Below are positions 18,016-27,495 of a DNA stretch of 64,000 nucleotides, piece after piece. The stretch is taken from assembly GCF_004354985.1 (NCBI RefSeq), contig NZ_SMSK01000002.1:186001-250000 (forward strand), in the 5' to 3' direction. The notes beneath the pieces were generated by a model. The model ran no database searches. It saw only the letters and a program-made list of their open reading frames with translations, and was not told the origin of the DNA. The position numbers were made by a program, and so were the translations under genes. Numbering within the stretch: position 1 is the first letter of the stretch; each line of letters begins with the position of its first letter. This DNA is from Segetibacter sp. 3557_3. GTDB taxonomy: Bacteria > Bacteroidota > Bacteroidia > Chitinophagales > Chitinophagaceae.

Positions 18016-18786
18016 TTATATCCAGTCTTTGCCTTTGCTGCCGCCATCATTGCGAATTGAGAAGTTGCCTCTTTTATAAAATTTCCGGTACTTCTCGCTG
18101 ATTTCTTTTGATTGCAGGGTGCCGTTAATGTAAAGCTCATTATTTTTTACTTCTACATTGTAAGCCTTGTTTTTGTCGATCAATCCATCCTTCGCCAGTT
18201 CGTTTATACAAGCCTGGCTATTTTCCATCTCCACCTTTGCTTTTTCCATGGACACCTTAGCTTTTTCCATGGCTTTTGAAACACTTTCCTGTATTTTCCG
18301 GTGATCTATATCGACCTTAAAGTGTTCGCGATCAAGTTTTGTTCTAACGTTATCAAGTGAGGCCTTTAACTTTTCCATGTCCACTTCTTTCACCTTTGCC
18401 ATGGACTCCTTAAGTTCTGCGTCCATTTTCTTCCAATCAATACTTTTCATTGCTTTTTCCACGTCCTTACTAATTTTTTCCGCGTCGATGGCAGAGAGTG
18501 AGGCGTTGATTTCTTTCTGCATCTTTTGAAAGTCCAATTGCTTCATCTGTTCTTCAAGTTTCGACATCTGAACTTCAAGCTGTTTCATCGATTCATTTAA
18601 TTGGTCCATTCGAAGTACATCAGCATCCCCACTCCGTTTGTTGGGTGTGGTGGTATCCTTATTTGTTTGGGTGCGAAAGGAGTCTGGTTGGGCCGGGTTT
18701 TTCTGGCGAAACGAAACAACACAAATGGTGCATGCTATCGTTGCAAGTAGCATAACGATCCTGGTGGGGCAGAACAACTTTTTCAT
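18016..18786 (-). CDS. Exported coiled-coil protein of unknown function
   Basis: 256 residues. An N-terminal hydrophobic segment (IVMLLATIACTICVVSF) is a signal peptide or anchor. Residues about 57-200 are an almost continuous charged coiled coil built from MEKLK/KMDAELKESMAKV-type heptads with many Met and Lys. The tail (about 205-256) is a small globular part (NNELYINGTLQSKEISEKYRKFY). Similar charged tails occur on some Bacteroidota BlaR1-like M56 peptidases, but no peptidase motif is present here. Its promoter is covered by two matching dyads (18808-18823, 18831-18846), so a dedicated repressor is likely. Function unknown. Confidence 0.8.
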   Translation of the reverse strand: MKKLFCPTRIVMLLATIACTICVVSFRQKNPAQPDSFRTQTNKDTTTPNKRSGDADVLRMDQLNESMKQLEVQMSKLEEQMKQLDFQKMQKEINASLSAIDAEKISKDVEKAMKSIDWKKMDAELKESMAKVKEVDMEKLKASLDNVRTKLDREHFKVDIDHRKIQESVSKAMEKAKVSMEKAKVEMENSQACINELAKDGLIDKNKAYNVEVKNNELYINGTLQSKEISEKYRKFYKRGNFSIRNDGGSKGKDWI

Positions 18787-18807
18787 GGTGGAGGTTTTAG
18801 TTTGGCT

Positions 18808-18849
18808 TACGAATTAGTTCGTATCAAATATACGATGTGCTTCGTATAT
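18808..18849 (-). promoter_or_regulatory. Twin operator dyads over the coiled-coil gene promoter
   Basis: Two 16-bp dyads of one format: TACGAATTAGTTCGTA at 18808-18823 (perfect) and TACGATGTGCTTCGTA at 18831-18846, which extends to a perfect 8-bp inverted repeat ATATACGA/TCGTATAT at 18828-18849. Their centres are 23 bp apart. Dyad 2 sits in the -33/-7 spacer and dyad 1 over the expected start of transcription, an arrangement expected of repressor operators. The regulator is not identified. Confidence 0.65.
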
Positions 18850-18852
18850 CAA
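18825..18852 (-). promoter_or_regulatory. Bacteroidota-type promoter of the coiled-coil gene
   Basis: On the minus strand, TATATTTG (plus 18825-18832) matches the TAnnTTTG -7 consensus exactly. A TTG 17 bp upstream (plus 18850-18852) serves as -33. Transcription would start near 18818, about 32 nt before the ATG. Confidence 0.6.
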
Positions 18853-18987
18853 TAAAGCGGCATAGTATAATTAGAAAATTTTAACACTTTGCCGTTTTGC
18901 CGGCGACAGATATTTGTGTGCTTATTGCAGTTATAATCATTAGCTTTCGATGTATTGCAGCCTGCGATAAAAAACGACAGATATAAT

Positions 18988-19614
18988 ATGAAAAAGTTAC
19001 TGACCCTACTTGCAGTTATTATGGTGTGTTCACCGGCATTTTCACAAGGAGAATATATTGAAGATGAGCCCCGTGGTTTTAAGAAGGAGCGGGTTTTTAT
19101 AGGGGCGAGTCTAGGTCTGGGTCTTGGAAGCGGGGTATTTAACGTGGGTGCAAATCCGGAGGTAGGATATAGTATTACCAACTGGCTTGATGCCGGTTTA
19201 TCAACGAATTTCAACTACACTACCATACGTCCTGAATATAATTTTGGTTACCGCCAACGGAGCACAACGTATGGCGGAGGTGTTTTCGTAAGGGTGCACG
19301 CATTCAGAGGTTTTTTTCTGCAGGCTTTACCGGAGTATAACCGCCGCACAATCCGAAACCGGTTTGTGCAAGCGGGAGGACCTGACGACCGGTACAAGCT
19401 GGAAGCGCCGAGTTTCCTGGCAGGTGTTGGTTATGGCGGTCGTGTAATCGGTCAGTCAGGATTTTTTACGGTACTCATGTTTGATCTTGCAAACAATTCG
19501 AATTCGCCCTACATCAACAGCTATGTTGATAATAATGGCAATGCCATCAGGAGCAGGTTGCCGGTGCTGCGCACCGGTTTTAATGTATACCTCGGTCCAA
19601 AGCGTCGAAGATAG
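18988..19614 (+). CDS. Exported beta-barrel-like outer membrane protein
   Basis: 208 residues from ATG 18988, which yields the signal peptide MKKLLTLLAVIMVCSPAFSQ. After a short acidic stretch (GEYIEDEPRGFKKER) the mature part is made of amphipathic strands (VFIGASLGLGLGSGVFNVG, RSTTYGGGVFVRVHAF, LPVLRTGFNVYLG), as in small OmpW/OprF-like barrels. No specific function. Its 3' end overlaps the converging LOG-family gene by 35 bp. Confidence 0.8.
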   Translation: MKKLLTLLAVIMVCSPAFSQGEYIEDEPRGFKKERVFIGASLGLGLGSGVFNVGANPEVGYSITNWLDAGLSTNFNYTTIRPEYNFGYRQRSTTYGGGVFVRVHAFRGFFLQALPEYNRRTIRNRFVQAGGPDDRYKLEAPSFLAGVGYGGRVIGQSGFFTVLMFDLANNSNSPYINSYVDNNGNAIRSRLPVLRTGFNVYLGPKRRR

Positions 19615-20131
19615 CCTGGGGCGAGTTGTACACTGCTATCCTTTTGTTCCACTCTTCATATAGGAAGTCGACCTCTGACATCTGTTCGATATGAGCAATA
19701 AGGTGATTGTAAAAACCGCCTGAGTTCAGAATGATGAGTGTTTTATTATGAATGTTCAGGGTGTTCCATGTGAGCATCTCAAACATTTCATCCATTGTGC
19801 CATATCCACCAGGTAATATAATGGCAGCATCGCACATGTCGTACATGATCTTTTTGCGGGTATGCATGTCTTCAACAACCTGCAAGTCGGTGATACCTTC
19901 GTGTTGGTGTTCCCAGCCGATGAGCAGTTCAGGGATGACACCCATAACTTTTCCACCATTACTCATAACACCGTTTGCGAGTGCGCCCATAAGTCCTTTT
20001 CGGCCGCCCCCGTAAATGAGCCTTATTCCATTCTCGCCCATCAACTTACCCAACTGTGCGGCATGCTCACTAAAAATTGGATTAGTTCCGTTTTTGGAAC
20101 CACAAAAAACAGCTATGGCTTTATATTGCAT
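19580..20131 (-). CDS. LOG-family protein (nucleoside 5'-monophosphate phosphoribohydrolase)
   Basis: 183 residues, Rossmann-like LOG/TIGR00730 family. The signature PGGYGTMDE is at 107-115, with the conserved Arg in MHTRKKIMYD (about 93) and YGGGRKGLMG near residue 40. Family members release the base from cytokinin riboside monophosphates or other nucleotides; the old label lysine decarboxylase is not supported. The C-terminal ~11 codons overlap the end of the converging barrel protein gene. Confidence 0.9.
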   Translation of the reverse strand: MQYKAIAVFCGSKNGTNPIFSEHAAQLGKLMGENGIRLIYGGGRKGLMGALANGVMSNGGKVMGVIPELLIGWEHQHEGITDLQVVEDMHTRKKIMYDMCDAAIILPGGYGTMDEMFEMLTWNTLNIHNKTLIILNSGGFYNHLIAHIEQMSEVDFLYEEWNKRIAVYNSPQAIFDALDRGIH

Positions 20132-20217
20132 TGTCGTTCATTTTATAAGCCGCAATATTAGGTCAATATTATTTACTACTTTTCAAACCCTTCACCCACC
20201 GAAATTTAAAAGGCCGT

Positions 20218-21696
20218 ATGTCTCCACTACTGTTGTTCTCTTTTGTAATTGCTTATTTTCTTCTCTTGTTAGGTGTTGCCTGGTATACCAGCCGGAATAG
20301 TGACAATGAAAGTTTTTTCATCGGCAATCGCAGTAGTAACTGGATGCTTGTTGCATTTGGTATGATAGGAACTTCGTTAAGTGGTGTAACGTTTGTGTCG
20401 GTTCCGGGAGCGGTAAAAGTAGAGTCGTTTGCATACTTCCAGATAACGATAGGGTACTTGTTGGGTTACCTGACTATTGCCTATGTGCTGCTTCCGCTGT
20501 ATTATGCCCTTAACGTTACCTCTATCTATAATTACCTGAATACAAGGCTGGGTTTTTCGTCGTATAAAACAGGAGCATCGTTTTTTATATTATCGAGAAC
20601 GCTGGGTGCGACTGCCCGTTTATACCTGGTGGTCAAGATCCTCCAGGATGCAATTCTAGCCGAATTCGGTATTCCGTTCTGGTTAACCACCCTGGTGATC
20701 CTGATTATGATCCTGCTGTACACTTACGAAGGCGGGGTTAAAACCATTGTATATACGGATACCCTACAAACTACCTGTATGCTTGCGGGCTTGGTGATTT
20801 GTACAATTTATATTCTGAACTCGCTCAACATCAGCCTTGGTGAAAGCTTACAACAACTGTCGGACAAGGGGTATAGCAAGATCTTTTTCAGTGACCCGAT
20901 GAGCAGGTTCTTTTTTTTAAAGCAGGTACTTGCGGGAGCATTCATCACGATCACGATGACGGGTATGGACCAGGAAATGATGCAGAAAAATATATCGGTA
21001 AAAACGTTGAAAGACTCACAAAAAAACATGGTGACGATTGGCTTTATCATGTTGGTGGTTATCGGCCTGTTCCTTTTTATGGGCGGGTTGCTATACCTCT
21101 ATGCCGACCAGTTTGGTGTTACCGCGACTGGTGATAAACTGTTTCCTGAAATTGCCCTTCATCATCTTCCTCCATTTGTATCAGTCATCTTTATCATTGC
21201 CCTTATTTCGGCCTTATTTCCCAGCGCGGATGGTGCCATTACAGCGCTTACTTCTTCTTTCTGCATCGATATTCTGGGTATCAAGCGTCGTAAGGGTTTT
21301 ACTGAAGCGCAACAAAATAAAACCAGGAAAAACGTACACCTTGTTTTTGCATTGATATTCCTGGTGTTTGTGCTGGTATTTCGATGGATTAACAGCCCAA
21401 GTATGATCGGGGTTATCTTAAAGGTTGCTGCTTATACGTATGGACCGTTACTTGGTCTATTTACCTTTGGATTAATTACAAAGCGGGTAATTAAAGGCAA
21501 CCTGGTGCCGCTTGTGTGTATTGCTGCTCCGATTATATCTTACCTCGTTGACATCAATCAGAAAAGACTTTTCAACGGTTACGAGATAGGACTTGAATTA
21601 TTGGTTTTAAACGGTTTTCTTACTTTTATTGGTCTATTGGCGATATCCCGGCCTTCAAAGGGGGGTGAGTTGCCGGTTAGTGAACCGTTAACGTAG
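20218..21696 (+). CDS. Sodium:solute symporter (SSS family)
   Basis: 492 residues with about 13 predicted transmembrane helices, inner membrane. The N-terminus matches the family: helix 1, then YTSRNSDNESFFIGNRSSNWMLVAFGMIGTSLSG, followed by GYLLGYLTIAYVLLPLYY and TSIYNYLNTRLGFSSY. TYEGGVKTIVYTDTLQ and PSADGAITALTSSF are further SSS motifs, the latter near the Na+ site. The solute cannot be inferred. Monocistronic as far as visible. Confidence 0.9.
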   Translation: MSPLLLFSFVIAYFLLLLGVAWYTSRNSDNESFFIGNRSSNWMLVAFGMIGTSLSGVTFVSVPGAVKVESFAYFQITIGYLLGYLTIAYVLLPLYYALNVTSIYNYLNTRLGFSSYKTGASFFILSRTLGATARLYLVVKILQDAILAEFGIPFWLTTLVILIMILLYTYEGGVKTIVYTDTLQTTCMLAGLVICTIYILNSLNISLGESLQQLSDKGYSKIFFSDPMSRFFFLKQVLAGAFITITMTGMDQEMMQKNISVKTLKDSQKNMVTIGFIMLVVIGLFLFMGGLLYLYADQFGVTATGDKLFPEIALHHLPPFVSVIFIIALISALFPSADGAITALTSSFCIDILGIKRRKGFTEAQQNKTRKNVHLVFALIFLVFVLVFRWINSPSMIGVILKVAAYTYGPLLGLFTFGLITKRVIKGNLVPLVCIAAPIISYLVDINQKRLFNGYEIGLELLVLNGFLTFIGLLAISRPSKGGELPVSEPLT

Positions 21697-21873
21697 CCGC
21701 TTTTATATTTTTTTAATGCGTTTGGACTAGCTTTACGCCTACTTTCGTGGCTAACGGTTTACTGTTGGTGCTTTATTGCAACAGTGCTTGGGTAATGATT
21801 TTCAAAACCATGAAACCGTTAATTCTATTTCAACAGCTAAGGGAAGATCCTGGTCCAAAAACAATCATACCGC

Positions 21874-22521
21874 ATGAATGATGTAAGATTGATCGATGAA
21901 CTTGCTGAACAATACGCTGCCAGATACACTTCACCCGAGGATGACGTCCTCAAAGAAATAAACGACGACACTACCCTGAACCACGAACATGCTCATATGT
22001 TAAGTGGACATGTGCAAGGAAAATTTTTGTCTTTCCTTAGCATTATTTTGCAACCTACCCACGTTCTTGAGATAGGGACCTTTACCGGTTATAGTGCCAT
22101 TTGCCTGGCGGAAGGACTGCTAAAGGACGGCGCATTGCACACGATTGAGATCAGGGAACAGGATGCAGACGTTGCCCGCAAGAACATTGGCCGGTCAAAA
22201 AACGCAACCCTTATACATTTGCACGTTGGAAATGCGTGTGATATTATCCCTGCTATTCCCGTGGAATGGGACCTGGTGTTTATTGACGCAGACAAAACCG
22301 GCTATATTGATTATTACGAAATGGTAGTTCCCAGGCTTTCGGCAAAAGGGATCATTATCGCAGATAACGTATTATTCCATGGCCATGTATTGAAGGAACC
22401 TGTAGCAGGCAAAAACGCCAGGGCTATCGCCGACTTCAATGAACATGTTGCCAACGACCCCCGGGTAGAGCAGGTGATGCTTACCGTTAGGGATGGATTA
22501 TTACTGATAAAAAAGAAATAA
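21874..22521 (+). CDS. SAM-dependent O-methyltransferase (CCoAOMT-like)
   Basis: 215 residues, class I methyltransferase of the O-methyltransferase family 3 type. Motif I is VLEIGTFTGYSAICLAEGL (about 63-81), then HTIEIREQDADVARKNI, the metal/catalytic DLVFIDADKTGYIDYYE and IIADNVLFHGHV. Its stop codon overlaps the ATG of the next gene (TAATG), so the two are translationally coupled. The substrate is unknown. Confidence 0.9.
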   Translation: MNDVRLIDELAEQYAARYTSPEDDVLKEINDDTTLNHEHAHMLSGHVQGKFLSFLSIILQPTHVLEIGTFTGYSAICLAEGLLKDGALHTIEIREQDADVARKNIGRSKNATLIHLHVGNACDIIPAIPVEWDLVFIDADKTGYIDYYEMVVPRLSAKGIIIADNVLFHGHVLKEPVAGKNARAIADFNEHVANDPRVEQVMLTVRDGLLLIKKK

Positions 22522-23582
22522 TGACGATCAACACTTCGAAGATTATTCTTACTGTTCTTGCCAGTGTTTGCTGTTTTTTTAAAACGGTAGCCCAAAAAGA
22601 GAAAGACAGGGCAGCTAGATACATTGAGCAGTATAAGGAACTCGCGATGTCAGAGATGTTGAGAACGGGTATTCCCGCATCTATTACCCTTGCCCAGGGC
22701 GTTTTGGAAACCGCAGCCGGTCAGAGTATTCTCGCTCAAAATGCCAATAATCATTTTGGTATAAAGTGTAAGGGCGACTGGATCGGGGAGACCATGGCGT
22801 ATGACGATGATGCAAAAGGGGAATGCTTCCGCAAGTATGCAAGTGTTGAAGACTCGTATAAAGATCATTCTGAATTTCTTCGCACCCGTCCAAATTATGC
22901 TTCGCTGTTTTCCATTCACCCATCGGATTACCAGGGTTGGGCGGTTGGCTTAAAAAAGGCCGGTTATGCTACTAATCCAAGTTATGCTGAGCGACTGATG
23001 CGTGTTATTGAAGAGCACAACCTTCAACAATATACTTTGCTGGCGCTCCAGAAAACCGCAGCGGGCGCTACACTTGCTCTTGCGGCTGTCTCCAAGCCAT
23101 CGCCTGAAGTGGTATCAGCCTTAGAAAGCAGTAGTTCAATCAATAATGATGGCAAAGTTTCGCCGACACCCGCCAAAAAAATCAATTACCCCGGGGGCGT
23201 GTTTATCATGAACGGCACAAAAGTGATTTATGCAGAAGCAGGAACCTCGCTTTTTGCAATTGCAAACAATCACCGCGTAACTTATAATAAACTTATGGAG
23301 TTTAATGAGCTCGACAATAAAGACATACTTGAAAATGACCAGTTGGTATTTCTTGAAAAAAAGCCAAAGAAAGGCGTAAATGAATTTCACACTGTGGCTT
23401 TGAATGAGTCGCTCTACGAAATCTGCCAGAAAGAGGCGGTTCAAATGTCGAGCGTGATGGAATATAATCACCTTCAAAAGGGAATGGTTCCTGCAGTTGG
23501 AGAGAAGTTATACCTGAAGATTAAGGCGACAGCTTCGCCAAGACTCGCAATGGAAAATAGGAGCTCTGCTACTTCGATGTGA
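22521..23582 (+). CDS. Exported glucosaminidase with C-terminal LysM domains
   Basis: 353 residues. Signal peptide in the first ~24 residues. The glucosaminidase domain (about 30-175) contains GIPASITLAQGVLETAAGQS with the catalytic glutamate, NANNHFGIKCKGDWIGETM and FRKYASVEDSYKDHSEFL. The C-terminal half has two LysM-like segments (GTSLFAIANNHRVTYNKLMEFN and LNESLYEICQKEAVQMSSVMEYN). It is a peptidoglycan hydrolase, probably for cell-wall turnover. It overlaps the methyltransferase stop by one base. Confidence 0.92.
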   Translation: MTINTSKIILTVLASVCCFFKTVAQKEKDRAARYIEQYKELAMSEMLRTGIPASITLAQGVLETAAGQSILAQNANNHFGIKCKGDWIGETMAYDDDAKGECFRKYASVEDSYKDHSEFLRTRPNYASLFSIHPSDYQGWAVGLKKAGYATNPSYAERLMRVIEEHNLQQYTLLALQKTAAGATLALAAVSKPSPEVVSALESSSSINNDGKVSPTPAKKINYPGGVFIMNGTKVIYAEAGTSLFAIANNHRVTYNKLMEFNELDNKDILENDQLVFLEKKPKKGVNEFHTVALNESLYEICQKEAVQMSSVMEYNHLQKGMVPAVGEKLYLKIKATASPRLAMENRSSATSM

Positions 23583-23620
23583 TCCGTATTAGCTTATCTT
23601 AGCCGCCTTAATCTTGCTAC

Positions 23621-24169
23621 ATGGCTCCTGTAAAATTTCACGATAAGTATTTCGTTCCTTATATATCATCGGCGGAGATCCAGGAGAAGGTAGTAGAACT
23701 TGCCCGCAGGCTAAATGAAGACTACAAAGGAAAAAGGCCGCTGTTTATTTCGGTATTAAACGGCTCTTTTATGTTTACTGCCGACCTCTTTAAATACCTG
23801 ACGATCGAAGCGGAGGTTTGTTTCATAAAGCTGGCGTCTTACAAGGGTACAAAGTCATCCGGTCAAATCCTAACTGCAATTGGTCTGGATACCGATATCA
23901 ACAATAGGGATATCGTTATTCTGGAAGACATCATCGACACCGGAAAAACAATGACGGAGTTTCTCCGCCAGATCAACCACCAACAGCCCACTTCACTTAA
24001 GATTGCCGTTTTGTTGCATAAACCTACGGCAACCGCTTACCCCTTAACAATCGACTATACCTGCTTTTCCATTCCCGACAAATTTGTTGTTGGATACGGG
24101 CTGGACTATGATGGGCTGGGTCGCAATCTCTCCCAGTTATACCAGCTTGACGAGGATAATGAAGATTGA
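23621..24169 (+). CDS. hpt: Hpt, hypoxanthine phosphoribosyltransferase
   Basis: Purine salvage enzyme making IMP/GMP from base and PRPP. 182 residues. PRPP-binding motif VILEDIIDTGKTM (about 99-111), with the flexible loop region KLASYKGTKSSGQI and the purine-side DKFVVGYGLDYDG. It starts 39 bp after the glucosaminidase gene on the same strand. Confidence 0.95.
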   Translation: MAPVKFHDKYFVPYISSAEIQEKVVELARRLNEDYKGKRPLFISVLNGSFMFTADLFKYLTIEAEVCFIKLASYKGTKSSGQILTAIGLDTDINNRDIVILEDIIDTGKTMTEFLRQINHQQPTSLKIAVLLHKPTATAYPLTIDYTCFSIPDKFVVGYGLDYDGLGRNLSQLYQLDEDNED

Positions 24170-24308
24170 CGTAGTAGTCAGTTGTTGTCAGCGATTTAAA
24201 GAGACATTAACCATTGCGGGTTGTTATCCTTTGTGCTAATAGCCCGGCGATTGTGCGTGTACCTAAATTTCGATAAATTCGTCATGCTTCTCATATCAAA
24301 TCATTCCT

Positions 24309-26057
24309 TTGAACAGGATCTTCCAATTGTTGATTGTGCTGATGCTATCGCTTTCTTCCGCTGCACAGTTTTACCTGCGTGGAGAAGTCAGGGACGAGCA
24401 GGGGAGACCTGTATCTAATGCCAGGATAAAGTTTTTTTCCAAGGGCAACTTCCCTTATTATACTGGTGCAGGAGGCGCATTTGGAGTTCCTACTACCCTA
24501 AAGATCGATACGATTACAATTATAGCAGACGGGTATGAAACATTTACAGCCCCCGTCCGATCTGCAACATACGAGGTATTCACCCTCAAGATGACGGCCC
24601 TGAAAGCAAATTCCACAAAGCAGCGGCTGGCAAGTCTAACCAAGAATCTACTTGCCCAAAAGCGTCAACAGCAGTTAGATATCGGGGAGAGCTACTCCAG
24701 CACCGTGGAAAATGACTTTGTGATTACAGGCAAGTACCCGGAAACAGGATATGCACTAACCGTTGACAGGGCCTCTTACAGCAACATCAGGAGATTTTTA
24801 AATCAAGGCGAAAGGGTCCCCGCAGATGCGGTGCGTATAGAAGAGATGCTGAACTATTTTAATTTTGGGGGCAAACAAAATGTTGAACCAGGGCAAAATT
24901 TCGCCGTAACCACCAATATTACCTCTTGTCCATGGAACGATAAAAGCGCACTGCTCTATATCAACCTGCGGGCTAAAAAAATCAGTTTAGACAAAACACC
25001 TCCTTCAAACCTGGTTTTTTTAATTGATATTTCCGGCAGTATGGATATGCCGAACCGGCTGCCTTTGCTAAAGACCGGTTTTAAGCTCCTCGTTGAGAAT
25101 CTCCGTTCTATAGACACCGTTTCTATTATCACCTATGCCAGTGGGGTATCGATAATGCTTCAGCCAACCTCGGGCGCCGAAAAACAGAAGATAATTGAAG
25201 CACTAGAAGGGCTTACTCCGGCAGGGGCAACCTCGGGTGAAGCCGCGATTGCAACAGCTTACCGGTATGCTACAAAAACTTTTATACGGGGTGGCAACAA
25301 CAGGGTGATATTGGCAACCGATGGCGATTTTAATGTTGGGGTAACCAGCGAAAGGGAACTGGAAGAACTAATCGCAAAGCACCGTCAAACGGGTATTTAC
25401 CTGACTTGTTTGGGGGTGGGTATGGGTAATTATAAAGACAGCAAACTGGAGGCACTTGCTAAAAAGGGCAACGGCAACTTTGCCTACCTGGATAATGAAC
25501 ACGAGGCGGAAAAGGTGCTGGTGGAAGAGTTTGCTCAAACGGTGTTTACGGTAGCAAATAACGTGTTTATGAATGTCGAATTCAATCCTGCGCTGGTCAG
25601 GCAATACCGCTTGATTGGCTTTGATAACAAGCAATCGGCTATTGAAGACAGTGTGAGTAGCCTCGAAGGAGGAGAGGTGGGCAGTGGTCATAGCCTGCTA
25701 TCCGTATTCGAGATTTTGCCCGACTCAGCACTTTTCCGTTCGGTTAACCAACAGGTAGCTACACTAAAACTAACTTATTCGATTCCGGGGAACGCAGATA
25801 CAAGAGCCGATGTTTTCAAGGTGTTGACCAACTATAAACCCATTATGAGTGCGGACTCATCACTTCGTTTTGCCACGGCATTGGTTATGTTTGGAAGTAT
25901 ACTAAAACAGTCTGGTTATCTTAAGGACGTAAGTATCGAAGATGTGCAGCAACTTGCTGCAACAGCTGTGTCGCCAAACGATCGGCTTCAACTGGAATTT
26001 GCAGGGCTGGTACAAAAAGCAAAAAGGCTTTACCCAAAAAGAAAACAACGCAGGTAG
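24309..26057 (+). CDS. Exported von Willebrand factor A protein with carboxypeptidase-regulatory-like and DUF3520-like domains
   Basis: 582 residues. The TTG start at 24309 gives the signal peptide MNRIFQLLIVLMLSLSSAAQ. Domains in order: a carboxypeptidase-regulatory-like beta domain (about 22-95, LRGEVRDEQGRPVSNARIKF); a YfbK-type region (YALTVDRASYSNIRRFLNQG, about 145-195); a vWA domain with intact MIDAS DISGSM near residue 240 and the ATDGDFN motif; and a DUF3520-like C-terminus. Close relatives are common in Bacteroidota and called YfbK-like; the ligand and role are unknown. No partner AAA or MoxR gene is adjacent. Confidence 0.88.
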   Translation: MNRIFQLLIVLMLSLSSAAQFYLRGEVRDEQGRPVSNARIKFFSKGNFPYYTGAGGAFGVPTTLKIDTITIIADGYETFTAPVRSATYEVFTLKMTALKANSTKQRLASLTKNLLAQKRQQQLDIGESYSSTVENDFVITGKYPETGYALTVDRASYSNIRRFLNQGERVPADAVRIEEMLNYFNFGGKQNVEPGQNFAVTTNITSCPWNDKSALLYINLRAKKISLDKTPPSNLVFLIDISGSMDMPNRLPLLKTGFKLLVENLRSIDTVSIITYASGVSIMLQPTSGAEKQKIIEALEGLTPAGATSGEAAIATAYRYATKTFIRGGNNRVILATDGDFNVGVTSERELEELIAKHRQTGIYLTCLGVGMGNYKDSKLEALAKKGNGNFAYLDNEHEAEKVLVEEFAQTVFTVANNVFMNVEFNPALVRQYRLIGFDNKQSAIEDSVSSLEGGEVGSGHSLLSVFEILPDSALFRSVNQQVATLKLTYSIPGNADTRADVFKVLTNYKPIMSADSSLRFATALVMFGSILKQSGYLKDVSIEDVQQLAATAVSPNDRLQLEFAGLVQKAKRLYPKRKQRR

Positions 26058-26125
26058 TTAAGTAGAACACAACAAAAAAACGCAGACAATCTTGACTGCG
26101 CTTTAAGTTTATATCAGCTTTTTCT

Positions 26126-27292
26126 TTAAGAAAACGCCTCTTTTATTTTATCGAAAAAGCTTTTCTCGCTTTTGTCGGGATGTGGCTTGAAGTTATTCGA
26201 TGCATTCATACGCTCGAGCATCGACTTTTCATCGCCGCTGACATTTTGCGGGGTCCATACATTTACGTGAATTAACTGGTCTCCTTTAGAGTAACCATTT
26301 ACTTCCGGAAAGCCCTTTCCTTTTAGCCTGAAAATCTTACCACTCTGGGTTCCTGCGGGAACCCTAATCTTTGCTTTACCATCAATGGTTGGAACTTCAA
26401 CCTGGGTGCCGAAAACAGCATCCGGGAACGAGATATAGAGGTCGAAAGCAACGTTGAGACCGTCGCGGTGTAATAAAGGATGCGGTTCTTCTTCAATAAG
26501 TATAATCAGGTCACCTGGCATGCCCCCACGTTCGCCGGCATTGCCTTTTCCACTCAGGCTTAGTTGCATTCCTTCCTGTACTCCTGCCGGAATATCTAAC
26601 GAAACCTGCTCCTCACCATATACACGTCCCTCACCTTTACATGTTCCGCATTTGTTGGTAATTGTAGTGCCTTCTCCGTTACAGGTTGAACAGGTTGTAA
26701 CGGTTTGCATTTGCCCGAGAAAAGTATTGGTTACACGTTTAACCTGCCCGCTTCCCTGGCAAGTGCCACAGGTTTGTATACTCCCCTGATCTTTTGCCCC
26801 GTTACCATTACAGGTAGTACAAACTACATGCTTTTTTACTTTGATGGTTTTTGAAACTCCTTTCGCGATCTCTTCGAAACTCAGCTTTAGTTTAATCCTA
26901 AGATTGCTGCCGCGCTGCCCGGTCGCCCGTCTTCCTCCGCCGCGGCCGCCCCGGCCTCCGCCACCACCAAAAAAGCTTCCAAATACATCCTCGCCAAATA
27001 TGTCACCAAATTGGCTGAAGATATCATCCATATTAGCTCCGCCACTAAAACCACCCGTGCCCGGACCAAAAGCAGCATGACCATAACGGTCGTATTTTGC
27101 TTTTTTATCGGCATCGCTTAATACTTCGTACGATTCTGCAGCTTCTTTAAATTTTTCCTCTGCTTCTTTGTCACCGGGGTTCCTGTCGGGATGGAACTGC
27201 ATAGCGACTTTGCGGTAGGCTTTTTTTATTTCCTCAGGTGATGCAGTTTTGCTTACCCCTAAAACTTCATAATAATCTCTTTTGTTTGCCAT
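26126..27292 (-). CDS. dnaJ: DnaJ, Hsp40 co-chaperone
   Basis: 388 residues from ATG 27292 ([12 protein letters not shown]). The J domain has HPD in [11 protein letters not shown]. The glycine/phenylalanine-rich region (about 75-130) includes a [14 protein letters not shown] stretch. Four CxxCxGxG zinc repeats (about 150-215) are all intact, followed by the C-terminal substrate-binding domain. It stimulates DnaK ATPase and passes on unfolded clients. It lies downstream of grpE on the same strand with a 203-bp gap that contains a hairpin close to the start (27305-27322). Confidence 0.96.
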   Translation of the reverse strand: MANKRDYYEVLGVSKTASPEEIKKAYRKVAMQFHPDRNPGDKEAEEKFKEAAESYEVLSDADKKAKYDRYGHAAFGPGTGGFSGGANMDDIFSQFGDIFGEDVFGSFFGGGGGRGGRGGGRRATGQRGSNLRIKLKLSFEEIAKGVSKTIKVKKHVVCTTCNGNGAKDQGSIQTCGTCQGSGQVKRVTNTFLGQMQTVTTCSTCNGEGTTITNKCGTCKGEGRVYGEEQVSLDIPAGVQEGMQLSLSGKGNAGERGGMPGDLIILIEEEPHPLLHRDGLNVAFDLYISFPDAVFGTQVEVPTIDGKAKIRVPAGTQSGKIFRLKGKGFPEVNGYSKGDQLIHVNVWTPQNVSGDEKSMLERMNASNNFKPHPDKSEKSFFDKIKEAFS

Positions 27293-27304
27293 TTTATGCA
27301 AATA

Positions 27305-27322
27305 CCATGGTGCATGCCATGG
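27305..27322 (-). promoter_or_regulatory. Hairpin in the dnaJ leader
   Basis: CCATGG TGCATG CCATGG forms a 6-bp stem and 6-nt loop ending 12 bases before the dnaJ ATG. It could affect ribosome access to dnaJ, but the palindrome is short and the function is speculative. Confidence 0.3.
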
Positions 27323-27495
27323 ATTTTTTTATTTCACCTACAGTTATAAGTTTTACCATTCCGTTTGCCGGCTCGACCCCGGCGTAATTGATCAAAATGC
27401 TCCCGACTCCCCGGTTATTGCTGTATCCCGGTGCTTTGGAAAAGAGCCATATTGCTGCTGTTCCCTGATCACCGGAACGCATTGGTATTCATGTT

